Below are positions 1 to 21,847 of a stretch of DNA of 64,000 bases, in pieces. The translations under genes were made by a program, and so were the position numbers. The stretch covers positions 15,248,410-15,312,409 of the forward strand of contig NC_135212.1 of assembly GCF_052324685.1 (NCBI RefSeq). The letters are read 5' to 3'. Position 1 is the first letter of the stretch, and every line of letters begins with the position of its first letter. Below the pieces are notes generated by a model. The model did no database searches and was not told the DNA's origin. It worked only from the letters and a program-made list of their open reading frames with translations. Source of the stretch: Brachyhypopomus gauderio. Its lineage: Eukaryota > Chordata > Actinopteri > Gymnotiformes > Hypopomidae.

Positions 1-927
1 ACACAATAAAAGAAGTGATTCATTAGATGACAATGTGCAATTTGCATATTTTCCTTTATGACCTCAGTCATGACTAATGCACTGTATTGGGTGGCGGAGT
101 TTACACACACATACACTCATTAAGCCAAACAACACCAACTGAAACCTGAGACCTCAGTCTGCTGAGTGCTGCTTTCACACCATTACATTTTCAACATTAC
201 TTCACTGCCATCATCTCTTCCTCTAACAAAAAACATGCATGATTGCAGTGTCTCTCTCACACACACATACACACATACAGCTGCATGAAGGTCTATGTGC
301 ATTGTTGTATAAGGAGGTCGGAGGTGAAATCAGTAGGTCAGTGAAACCCAGCCTTGTCCAGACAACCTGCCCCCACAGAGACGAGGGTCAGGACTATTAA
401 CAACACCTAACAACGTCATACTCCTGCAGCGTTCTCACAAAGTGTAAAAGGAGACCCACTCTGGAGCTCACGAGAAGATGTCATCACTTGTCTAGTCTTC
501 AGACTTCGAATCTAAGAGGAATATTTCATGGAATATCCACAGCCAAACCAAGTTCTGATGGACAGTGATCACCCATTCCCCATGCTTCTTCAAGTCATGT
601 TCACTTACTGTATTTTAACCCTAGAAATTACTGATGGACACAGTCTCTGGTGGTCTGATGGGACAGTGGCAGGACACTGATGGACAGTGACAGGACACTG
701 ATGGACATAGTCTCTGGTGGTCTGTAAACATATGTTTCTACATTATGAGGTTTTGCTATGTCCATAGTACCCAACTATGCGGGTCTCTTCCTAACATCAG
801 TCTGTGCTATTTGCACACCTGTGTGTTGTATACTCAAGGTGTATATGCTCAGCAAAACAGAGAAGGGTGTATTTCTCTGTAGATGAGTGTATGTACACTC
901 GGGCATGTGTGTGTGTGTGGCACTCAC
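1..927. other. chrna9-like intron/flank, no exon seen
   Basis: I see no further exon of the receptor gene here; the next exon expected after the one at 928 must lie left of the window. The stretch holds short CA runs near 100-115 and 258-280, an imperfect internal repeat around 630-725 (a 'gatggacagtgacaggacac' type unit), and one copy of a 63-bp sequence (568-630) that recurs at 5023-5085. Confidence 0.5.
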
Positions 928-1073
928 CATGTCTTTTATCTGAGACAGCGTAATCTGCAGGGTGACGTTGAGGGTTGCATCTGTGTCATCCACAGGGCGC
1001 AAGGCATTCGAGTAATTCTCCATAAGATCGTTGAGTAGCTGCTGAGCATAGTAACCCTGGGCACAGTGGGCTA
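928..1073 (-). CDS. chrna9: nicotinic acetylcholine receptor alpha-9-like, single exon (partial gene)
   Basis: One exon of a Cys-loop ligand-gated cation channel subunit. The minus strand encodes the start of the mature extracellular ligand-binding domain: a [20 protein letters not shown] stretch followed by a [20 protein letters not shown] stretch. This region closely resembles vertebrate alpha-9 and less so alpha-10. The exon ends with a consensus donor (ATG|GTGAGT, intron from 927 downward). The acceptor is uncertain: AG at 1074-1075 opens the exon at 1073, while a second AG would open it at 1056. The signal-peptide exon (higher coordinates) was not found, and all later exons lie left of the window. 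Alpha-9 forms calcium-permeable receptors, alone or with alpha-10, at efferent synapses on hair cells. Its position beside ube2k agrees with human 4p14. Alpha-10 is the alternative. Confidence 0.82.
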
Positions 1074-3011
1074 CTGTAGTCCACAACACACACACGTATG
1101 CACACACACACACACAGACACACTTACGTATACATACACATATACATAATACTATTGTTCAACTTATTTGTTCAGGCAAGTATTAAATACAATCTGTTCA
1201 TGGAATTTTGTTGGAGAGCAGGCATAATCTGTGTCTGTAACAAAGAAGACTGTTGTGGCAATATTACTGAAGATAAATCGAGTGACTGACTATAATTAGC
1301 TCAAATACTCTAACTCAAAAAGTATGAGTTACGTAGTTGTCACATAGCAGTTTTATAAACACATGCGTTCAGATCCCTAATGAGCAAGCCAGGGCCAACA
1401 GAGGCAAGCAGAAACTGCCTGGGTGGGAATTAGGAAAAACCTTTTCCTGAGTACTGAGTACTCATGACAACAGCAAGCATACATACATAGAAGAGAAAAC
1501 ATGCTTTGAACACCTACCCTCCAAAAACAGTATCGCAAAGCACACAAATGATGTCATCCTGTGCATGTCACAAAGAAAGTTTCAAATCGATGCAAAAATT
1601 CAAATCGATGTTAAGCGGCGCGTTCAGAAAGTGGAGAGGCCTAATGTTCGACTATGCAAGCTAACATAACAATCTAAAACCCAACTACACCCTGTACAGT
1701 GCGTGCATCTGCTGCCTTACACCTGCTCTGTGGTCTCTGCCGCATCTCAAACCATTCCATTAAATGTTTTTGAAAGAGGCGTTACCGCTCGCTCTGGTTC
1801 AGACACGGAACAGGACCCCGGGCTATCACATAGCGAGCCAGAGGACACAGGACGAAACCAGATGCGCTCCGTCCACATCGCCTCATCGAGCAATGCAGCT
1901 ATTCAGCTGTCAATCAGCCACGTGGCAGGTGGGCGAGCAAGCAGGTAATGGAGATGATGAGATGGTACTGATAAGAACCCGGCATCTCATCAGCAGGGAC
2001 CACAATGCTCACTCTGTAAATCGAGCGACCCAATATACATGTTGCTGCTGGGGAAGACTTTAATGGGGTCATTTAGCAATGTATCAAACATGCTGCTCAT
2101 CTGTAGTTTTACGACATAAAAATACGTAAAGTATGAGCTATCAGGCTAAGCCAAACAATGAATTTGCAAAATATCTGTCTGTCTGTCTATCTATCTGTCT
2201 GTACGTACTGTGGTTGAAAACAGTCTGCAGTGTGATAAACCTCCAAAACTGCAGGTAAATGAAATAAAATATATTTTAATTGGGCCCTAAAAAGGTTGGT
2301 CTATTAATTCATGCTCATTAAAGACAAGAATATTTTCCACAAATGCTGACATGTTGAGAAAAATATTGAGTTGCCTTCGATTTTCATTTGTTGCAGAGGC
2401 ACCGCGCGCAGTGATAAGTATCTCCAAAAGAGAGCGCTACAAAACGGACTTTTGTCACGACTGGTGTCTGTGTGAAACCAAAGCTTAAGCTGACTCGAAG
2501 GCGATAACAGGTGTTCATTCAGCATGGGGTAAGTGTTACAACACACACTCACACATACATACACACACACACAACAGGACACCATGAGGACCACACAGAC
2601 TTCTATTAGAATCTTTGGTCTCTCTCGTTCATGCACACACAATTGACAGAGCAAATATATCCAATAAATCATTATTGCAAATTGTGACTGTGTTGTGCTT
2701 TTCTGAAATCTAAGCACCCTAGTCTGCCGGCTCCCTTCTGGGGGGCTGTATGCACGGACATACCTCATCGCGTGAGTGCAGAGCCCGTCCGTCTCAGCAT
2801 GCGCTTGATGAGCCATCTGTCCGTTTCCTGTTACTGTATATACACAGCCCTGACTGGCTAACTGCTTTTTGTATAGACCCCTCACCTTGTGCACATGAAA
2901 GAAAATCACTTATATTCACGTCTACATTTGAGACGTCCTTAACTTTAGAAGAACCAAATCCTGTTTATTCCATAAGTCACCAAAACATTTTTTAAGTCTA
3001 TATTTTATTTA
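1074..3011. other. non-coding stretch 5' of the chrna9-like exon
   Basis: CA/TA microsatellite at about 1085-1150, a CTGT/CTAT tetranucleotide run near 2177-2205, and CA runs near 2540-2572. No exon, tRNA or conserved peptide is evident. The missing first exon of the receptor gene could lie here but shows no recognisable signal peptide with a donor site. Confidence 0.4.
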
Positions 3012-4894
3012 GGTGTATTCGCTCACCTTCCCTGACTCACATATGAGCCTAATCCATAGGGTTCACTATGATGTTGGTCCACCCTTTGCAGCTAGAACAG
3101 CTTCAACTCTTCTGGCAAGGTTGTCCACAAGGGGATTTTTGACCTTTCTTCCAGAAGCACATTTGTGAGGACACATACAGCCGCTCGACCATCCATTCCA
3201 TCCGTTGTCCTCCGCTTATGTGGGTCCAGGTCACGGGGGCAGTAGCCTAAGCAGAGGCCCAGGTTTCTCTCTCTCCGGCCACCTCTTCTAGCTCTTCTGG
3301 GGGGATACCGAGGTGTTCCCAGGACAGCTGAGAGATATAATGTCTCCAGCATGTCCTGGGGTCTCACCAGGAAGGCACCCAGGTGGCATCCTAACCAGAA
3401 GACTGAGCCACCTTAACTGGCTCCTCTCTACATAGAGGAGCAGCGACTCTACTCCGAGCCTCTCCCGGATGACCATACTCTCTAAGGGACAGCCCGGATA
3501 CCTTGCAGAGAAAACTCATTTCAGCTGCTTGTATTTGCGATCTTATCTTCAGCCACTATCCAGAGCTCGTGACCATAGGTAAGAGTCGGAACGTAGATTG
3601 AACAGTAAATTGAGACCTTTGTCTTTTGGCTCAGCTCTCTTCATCACAATGGTCCGGTACGTCTGCAACACTGCAGACGCCACACAGATTCGCCTGACCA
3701 TTGTTCCTCTAACAGAGATTCAACTATCGACCGAACACTCTTCTCCAGTACCCCTGCATATGTGATCCCCTGATAGTTGGAGCACACCCTCCGGTCCCCT
3801 TTCTTAAAAAGGGGAACCACCACTCCGATTTGCCGTTCCAGAGGCACTGCCCACGATGTACATGTGTGTCAGCCAGGACAGTCTCACAACATCCAGATCC
3901 TTAAGGAACTCAGGGCGGATCTCATCACCCCCTGGAGTCTTGCCGCCAAGGAGTTTCACAACTACCCTGGTCACCTCGAACAAGTGATGAACAAACCCCC
4001 ATCTGAGGCCTCCAGTTGTGCTTCCTCTGCGGAAGACGTGATGGTGGGATTGAGAAGATCCTCGAAGTATTCCTTCCACTGCCTAATGACATCCCTAGTT
4101 GAGGTCAACAGATATCCAGCCTCAATGTTTATAGTGTAAACTCCCCTCTGGAGTTGCCTGACGGTTTGCCAGAAACTTCTCAGAGCAAATCGAAAGTCAC
4201 TTTCCAAGTTTTTGCCTTTGCAACAGTCAAAGCTACGATCCGCTTGGCCCCCCCTTTACCTGCCTGCTGCCTCCAGAGACCCACAAGCCAACCAGGCCTG
4301 ATAGGACTTTTTCTTCAACATGACAGCCTTCCTTATCCGAGGTGTCCACCATCGGGTTTGGGGATTGCCGCCGCGACAGGCACCGACAACCTTGCGGCCA
4401 CAGCTCTGGTCCGCCCACACAAGGCCCACTTGTACTCAATGTCTCCCGGTCTCCCTCTGGATGCGGTCAAAGCTCTGCTGGATGTGGGATCTTTCAAACA
4501 AGTTCCTCTGCCAGATGTTCCAAACAAACCCTCACGATACGTTTGAGTCTGCCAGGTCTGTCCGGCATCCTCACCCGCCATCTGATCCAAATCACCACCA
4601 CGTGGTGATCGGTTGATAGCTCAGCTTGTGCTCAACCATGGAAACCCATTCCATGAAGTTCTCTGCACACTGTTCTTGAACTAATCTGAAGGCCACATGA
4701 CAGTTTGGATGTCTGTGGTGATCGATTCTGCAGAAAGTTGGTGTTTGCAGAAAGTGGTGTTCGATTCTGCAGACAGTTTGGATGTCTGTGGTGATCGATT
4801 CTGCAGAAAGTATACACCCGTGGCCATGGAAGTAACTGGAACACCTGATTATGAGAATTTGGATGGATGAGTGAAAACCTTTGGCAATATAGTG
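3012..4894 (-). mobile_element. Tc1/mariner-like element, interrupted
   Basis: The left part (about 3012-3175) and right part (about 4617-4894) are the two ends of one Tc1-like transposon in minus orientation. The right end finishes in a terminal motif 'ttggcaatatagtg', and the same family appears in plus orientation at 20435-21130. Both copies share the 'atggaaacccattccatgaa' segment. The middle is replaced by a LINE relic. The right part also carries an internal tandem duplication of a ~50-bp block ('gtgatcgattctgcagaaag') at about 4706-4810. No open transposase remains. Confidence 0.7.
3180..4612 (-). mobile_element. LINE (non-LTR retrotransposon) relic with reverse-transcriptase fragments
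   Basis: Read on the minus strand, fragments in several frames match a fish non-LTR retrotransposon. In order they are: a pre-RT linker (KEYFEDLLNP with TSTRDVIRQW before it), the first RT blocks (PGGDEIRPEFLKDLDV, VVVPLFKKGDRRVCSNYQGI), then after a deletion the C-terminal part (RSQLRWLSLLVRMPPG). The 3' end near 3183 carries the 'atggatgg' tail typical of such elements. The catalytic FADD block of the RT is missing and several frameshifts separate the fragments, so it is inactive. It sits inside the Tc1-like element at 3012-4894 and must be younger than it. Confidence 0.75.
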
Positions 4895-6047
4895 TAAGTG
4901 GACAGAGTGCCCACACTTTATCTGCTCTTCGTTATTATGCTTGCTCCAGTCTGGCTTTTGAGGTTCAGTTGCAAGAGGACTTCTGCTTCTTGCTGTACTG
5001 GCTCTCTATAATGCCATCGATTATCACCCACTCCCCATGCTTCTTCAAGTCATGTTCACTTACTGTATTTTAACCCTAGAAATTATGCTCCTGAACCTCT
5101 GAACACATCCTGTTTGGTTTGAAAAGTGAAATGTGATCAAATTAAGGTTCTAAGTTAAGCTGTTATAAAACAGTACTGTGTGCATTTATACAAGTGCTGG
5201 GCTATTCAAGTCTAAGGCCCTGAACAGTTTAACTTTTCCACTTCCAGGAAACCTGATTCAGCAAAGAAACCAGGTGATAGGTGGAGTTTTCACTTCATCT
5301 GTTTCTTAAAGCAGCCTGGATAGGAACCAGAGGTCCCAGCACGACCCGATGTTGCTCCTATGAATGTCTGCTGAAGTCAGTGGTCCTCATACAGGACAAG
5401 ATTTTAAACTAAGGTCAACTGTGGAATGACATAATTAGCTTGTATTTAAATCTGATATCTTCAAGACATTCAAAAGAAATGTTTAATTTCCTGAAACCCC
5501 CTGATTAGATTTCACTCATGCCATACCAGTTTAATTAATTCATGTTAATTGGTTTGCTACAGCAGGCCACATTTCAGAATAAAAGGCCTCTATGGAAAAG
5601 AAACACATCACATATTCCACAATGAAATTGCTTAATTAGCCACGAAAAATGGATTTGTTTATTTTACCATTTCTTTAAAACAATAATAAATAAAAGCATT
5701 ACCACATTGCTGTAATTTATACAGGCTTTAATAGCTTTATTTACAGATGAAATCTTTTTTTCCTGTTTCCACACCAGTCGTTTTGTTCATTTGGTGTGGT
5801 TTTGATGGGTTTTCTTTTCCTTTAATTCATATTCCAGTCTTGATTAGAACTGCGCTGTGTGTATTATCCACTTTATTTCTGTTTGTCTGACTTACTGTCA
5901 CTGTAAAAATGTAATTCCACATAAAAGGGCTCAGGTGATTGTGCAAAATGTTAGAGGAGTCTGGGACAGTCCAGCATCAGGGTACGAGTCACATGACAAG
6001 TCCAAGGGCGTGGAGGAGGATGATGGTGATGAACATAAGGAAGGAAC
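4895..6047. other. intergenic, chrna9-like to ube2k
   Basis: AT-rich sequence with the second copy of the 63-bp repeat (5023-5085). I recognise no gene or complete mobile element. The two flanking genes are both on the minus strand. Confidence 0.4.
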
Positions 6048-6053
6048 TTTATT
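6048..6053 (-). terminator. candidate polyadenylation signal of ube2k
   Basis: AATAAA on the minus strand about 300 bp past the ube2k stop. It is the first canonical hexamer downstream of the stop, but ube2k mRNAs often have long 3' UTRs, so the site used is not certain. Confidence 0.4.
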
Positions 6054-6356
6054 GAAAAAGGACCAAAGGAAAGGCACGTTTAACCCAAAAGGATGAAAGC
6101 AAAATTAAAGGGAGACAGGTGTGTGCGAGATGCAGACAAACGGTCAAAAAAAGTGAAGAATAGAATAGGTGTGCAAATGGGGGCTGAGAGAGAGGGAGGA
6201 GAAGGGCAATAGAGGGAAAGTCAGTAAGATGGTAAAGACATTGCTGCTTGAGGGTGCAGAGGTGCACATTGTCCATGTAGGGAGTCCGGTGTGAGGTGGA
6301 ATCAGAGGCTGAAAATTGGTAATGAGGGAATTGGTGGTTGTGGTCTCAGGCTGGAT

Positions 6357-17909
<11,553 letters not shown>

Positions 17910-18299
17910 AGTGCGACCGTGTCTCCGCCGTCCGGGGCAATCGCGACCTACCTGGGCGTCGGGCCTTGTGCGGCGACTGCTACCAACCCTCCTGCTGGAT
18001 GTATCTCTAGATAGCTGCCCCTCTCTCTTTCACTTTTTAACACTAAAGTGGCAATAATAATACACTCTCGGTGTACGCTCCTGAGTCAAAACCGGCTACG
18101 GAGTACTTATCAATGCCGTAAATACCACAGATGAGCTCTCCGTGCACGCAGTGTAATGTTGTCGTTGAGATGAGGGGGAACCTCCGGCACATTTTACCAC
18201 CGACTCCGGTGTCAAAATACGGGTCACGTGACGCGCCTGCGGGGCCTGCTGCTGTCGCCAGCCGCCGCACACATTACAGCCGCATTATAAAATAGATTC

Positions 18300-18930
18300 T
18301 GATACTCCAGTTGTAACCTTTCTATCTACTGAACGCCTGTATTTAAAAAATGACTAAACATGACTAAAATAGTAATAAAGAGAACAATAGCGTCACACCG
18401 GTTTGACACAAATATGCCAACTTATGAATATGTAATTATTGGGTTCCCGTCAAGGTGAACGAACATGATCACGTACAGCAGCACACTACGGTGCGGACAA
18501 ATTAAATTTGAACATTTTCATCTCTGTATATCTGATATTATACTTTCAGCACTGAAAATGATTTTTTAATTTGTATTTTTTAAATAAGACGCAAGCTTAA
18601 AATAGATGCAGACTCAGCAGCAGACAATTCTTCTGTTTTTAAGTACATTTTAATTGTACTTCTGTATTTATTGTTGTGCGATTTAAACATCAACATAGTA
18701 AACCAAAAATCTTTAAAAAAATAATTCTTGAAATAAAATTTGAGCTTACACCAGAGAGTGTGATGACCATACATATTACTTTACCAAATAGAATAGAATA
18801 TAGAAAAAAAATAGAATTTGTTTCTTTGCTTAGGAAGGTGTGGAAAATTTTTCAAAGTAAGAATTCTTTCAGAAATAGGAACCTTGATAGCTTGTTTTAG
18901 TCAATTAACAATGTAAAGTGAATGAACATG
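18300..18930. other. AT-rich non-coding stretch
   Basis: I see no gene, structured RNA or recognisable repeat here. Confidence 0.4.
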
Positions 18931-19085
18931 AGAGAAATCTAAATCAAATTGATATTTGGTGTGACCAAGCCTCAAAACATAATTTCTTATTTGGTACACT
19001 TGCATGGTTTTGAAAGGAATTTGGCAAGGAGGTTGTTCCAAACATCTTGGAAAAGATGGGCCAAGATGGGCGAGGAGTGCAAAAA

Positions 19086-19232
19086 AAAAGGAAGTGATCA
19101 CGCCAGTCTCAGGGAAAAGCAGGATTTAATGGATAAAGTGCACAACACAAAACCCATGAAGTAATCCAAATGAAGGATACAATATCCAGCAGTCACCTGG
19201 TACAGACAAGACATATATAGACAGACAAACGA
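19086..19232 (-). mobile_element. LTR fragment, same family as 25038-25334
   Basis: Matches the start-to-middle of the 297-bp LTR family: 'gaagtgatcacgccagtctc', the 'tacagacaagacatatatag' block and 'acagacaaacgacc'. It lacks both LTR ends and is more diverged than the two full copies. Confidence 0.75.
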
Positions 19233-19448
19233 CCCCCACAATGCTCCACTGTTGAACCTCCACCACGCTTCACTGTTGAACCTCCACCACGCTTCAGTGT
19301 TGCCTGCAGACATTCATTATTGCAGAGCATCTGCTGCCAGTCACCTGCCGTTGTTTCCATGGTGAAGGTATGGCTTTTTGGCTGCAATTCTTCCATGAAG
19401 GCCCTGCAGCTCAGACATATTTGAAGAGTAGATGATGTGCTGGGTTCC

Positions 19449-19918
19449 ACTGGGTTGAATGAATGAATGTTCGATTTATATAGCGCCTTTCCAGATTCCC
19501 AAGGCGCTTTACAATTAACACAGGTACAAGTCACAGACAATCACACACACACCAGCGAGAAGCGGCAGCCAATTGCGCACAGCGTACTCTCTACCGGAAG
19601 CCACAGCCCCCTGGGGGACTGAATGGGGTGCAGGAAGGGGAGAGAGGACAGACCCTAGTGGCAAAGCACCATCCACCACTGGGCATACAAGCACACACAC
19701 GCACAAAGACACACACTCAGGGAGAATTTTTTGTTGACTGCCAATTTACCTAACCTCCATGTTTTTGGACTGTGGGAGGAAACCGGAGATCCCGGAGGAA
19801 ACCCACGCAAACACAGGGAGAACATGGAAACTCCACTCAGATAGGGACTTGAACCCAAGACCCCAGTGTTGAGAGGCAAACGTGCTAACCACCAAGCCAC
19901 CGTGTTGCCCAAAGGGTT
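19449..19918 (-). mobile_element. tRNA-derived SINE-like element
   Basis: On the minus strand the head reads 'cacggtggcttggtggttag' (A-box-like) and 'gggttcaagtccc' (B box), followed by the 'gtttcctcccacagtccaaa' body common in fish genomes. The distal end carries 'tatatagcgcctttcc' and a GAATGAATGAATG tail, so the polarity fits retroposition on the minus strand. Confidence 0.65.
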
Positions 19919-20117
19919 CTTGGTTCTGAGCTGATGACACTGCTGGACATCTGATTTTCAAAGGAAGCGTGTTTTCATCTGTTGCACATCTGTGTCCTTG
20001 GCTGATCATTGTGTCTGTGGTCCACAATATTGACTTTTTTTTTTACTATTTCTTTGTGCTTCTTCAAAGGAGCTTGTACAGCACATCTTGAAACCCCAGC
20101 GTGCTAAGTAAAAAAAT

Positions 20118-20417
20118 GAAATGTGAAATGAAATGTGCCATATTTTGTCAATTGTGATTTTTACACCCCAATCGAAATTTGTCCTCCGCTTTTAACCCAT
20201 CTGTGCAGTCAGAACACACACACACACACTAGTGATTACTAGGGGGCTGTGGATCAAACGTACCCAGAGCGGTGGGCAGCCCTAGCCCGGCACCCGGGGA
20301 GCAGTTGGGGTTAGGTGCCTTGCTCAAGGGCACCTCAGTCATGGCCTGTCTGGGAATCGAACCCACGACCCTCCGGTCACAAGACCAGTTCCCTAACCGC
20401 CAGGCCATGACTGCCCG
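20118..20417 (-). mobile_element. tRNA-derived SINE, near full length
   Basis: Minus-strand copy with an A box ('catggcctggcggttagg'), a B box ('gggttcgattccc'), a body, an internal CA/TG run and the 3' 'acaattgacaaaatatggca' end. Same family as 8328-8436/10107-10222, 29911-30018 and 50582-50848. Confidence 0.85.
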
Positions 20418-20434
20418 TACCGTATACACACACA

Positions 20435-21130
20435 CACTATATTGCCAAACGTATTCACTCACCCATCGAAATGATCTGAATCAGGTGTTCCAATCACTTC
20501 CATGGCCACCGGTGTATAAAATGAAGCACCTAGGCATGCAGACTGTTTTTACAAACATTTGTCAAACAGTTGCTCTCAGGGGCTCAGTGAATTCCAGTGT
20601 AGAACTGTGATAGGATGCCACCTGTGCAACAAATCCAGTCGTGAAACTTCCTCATTCCTATACATTCCACAGTCAACTGTTAGCTGTATTATAAGAAAAT
20701 AGAAGAGTTTGGGAATGACAGCAACTCAGCCATGATGTAGTCGGCCATGTAAACTGATGGAGCAGGTCAGCGGATGCAGAAGCACATAGTGTGAAGAGGT
20801 TGACAACTTTCTGCAGTCCATCACTACAGACAGCCAAACTTCAAGATTAGCTCAAGAACAGTGCAGGGAGCTTCATGGAATGGGTTTCCATGGTCGAGGA
20901 GCTGCATCCAAGCCATACATCACCAAGTGCAATGCAAAGCGTCAGATGCAGTGGTGTAAAGCACGCTGACACTGGACTCTAGAGTAGTGAAAGCACGTTC
21001 TCTGGAGTGACGAATCACGCTTCTCCATCTGACAATCTGATGGATGAGTCTGGGATTGGTGGTTGCCAGGAGAACGGTACTTGTCTGACTGCACTGTGCC
21101 AAGTGTAAAGTTTGGTGGAGGAATACAGTG
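20435..21130 (+). mobile_element. Tc1-like element, 3'-truncated
   Basis: Begins with the terminal motif 'cactatattgccaaacgtat' and continues through 'aatcaggtgttccaatcact' into decayed transposase sequence ending near 'gccaagtgtaaagtttggtg'. Stops and frameshifts throughout. Same family as 3012-4894. Confidence 0.75.
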
Positions 21131-21675
21131 TTATATTTTGTAATAGCAGTATTGAACAGATATTCAGATAATGAATTCCAGATATAATGTGCAGATCAAA
21201 CCTGAACTGACATGAATACGAAAGCATTTGTATATAACAACATATATCATCTACAAAGTTGTTATACCTTTACTGATGCCTGAATGAAATTCATGTTGAA
21301 GTTGAAGTTGTAATTCTGTGATAAAGTCACTAGATGGCATAGTTGTTCAACATTTGCTATTCTTCAAACAACCAACTGAAGAAATGTTTAATTATGCATT
21401 ATGTAATAATTTTATTACACTTTAATCACAAAATGTACATTTAAACAGTATATACAAGAACAAGCCAGGTATATTTATTAACATATCAAACATGCAAACA
21501 GAAAAAAACCTTTGAAACCAACTTTGATATACAAACATGAATTTAAACAATTAAATAAAACACAGACAGTGTTATGTATAAGCTTAAAATTACACCTGTT
21601 TTCATGAACACATTTGTAATCAGCTAAAATACATTTTGGCAATCAAAGTTTGACATATGATAAAAATAAATCTGA

Positions 21676-21716
21676 TATTTATTGATTTATTCGTATATTT
21701 ATTTATTCATTTATTT
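21676..21716 (-). terminator. cluster of polyadenylation signals for klb
   Basis: Several AATAAA hexamers on the minus strand (TTTATT on the plus strand), 130-170 bp past the klb stop codon. Confidence 0.55.
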
Positions 21717-21847
21717 CATACATAATACCTGAAAAAGATTTAAAAAGAGGATAGAATGGAGTGTTTTAGTGAAAAAAGCCAATATGAAATACAGAATGTG
21801 TTTAACATCGCTTCACTTCTTCTGTCACTATGGGACGACTTCAGACA

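Larger units (their letters stand above)
18940..20040 (-). mobile_element. Tc1-like element, twice interrupted
   Basis: Three pieces of one Tc1-like transposon in minus orientation can be ordered: a terminal region with 'atatttggtgtgaccaagcc' (18940-19085), transposase-coding remnants (19232-19448, including a duplicated 'gttgaacctccaccacgctt') and a further coding remnant (19919-20040). Between them lie an LTR fragment (19086-19232) and a SINE-like element (19449-19918). Coding capacity is destroyed. Confidence 0.7.

Noticed and set aside
2304-2909. 201-residue minus-strand open frame
   Set aside because: No recognisable domain; it includes CA-repeat-derived VCVYVCVSV sequence and lacks splice context. 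Treated as chance.
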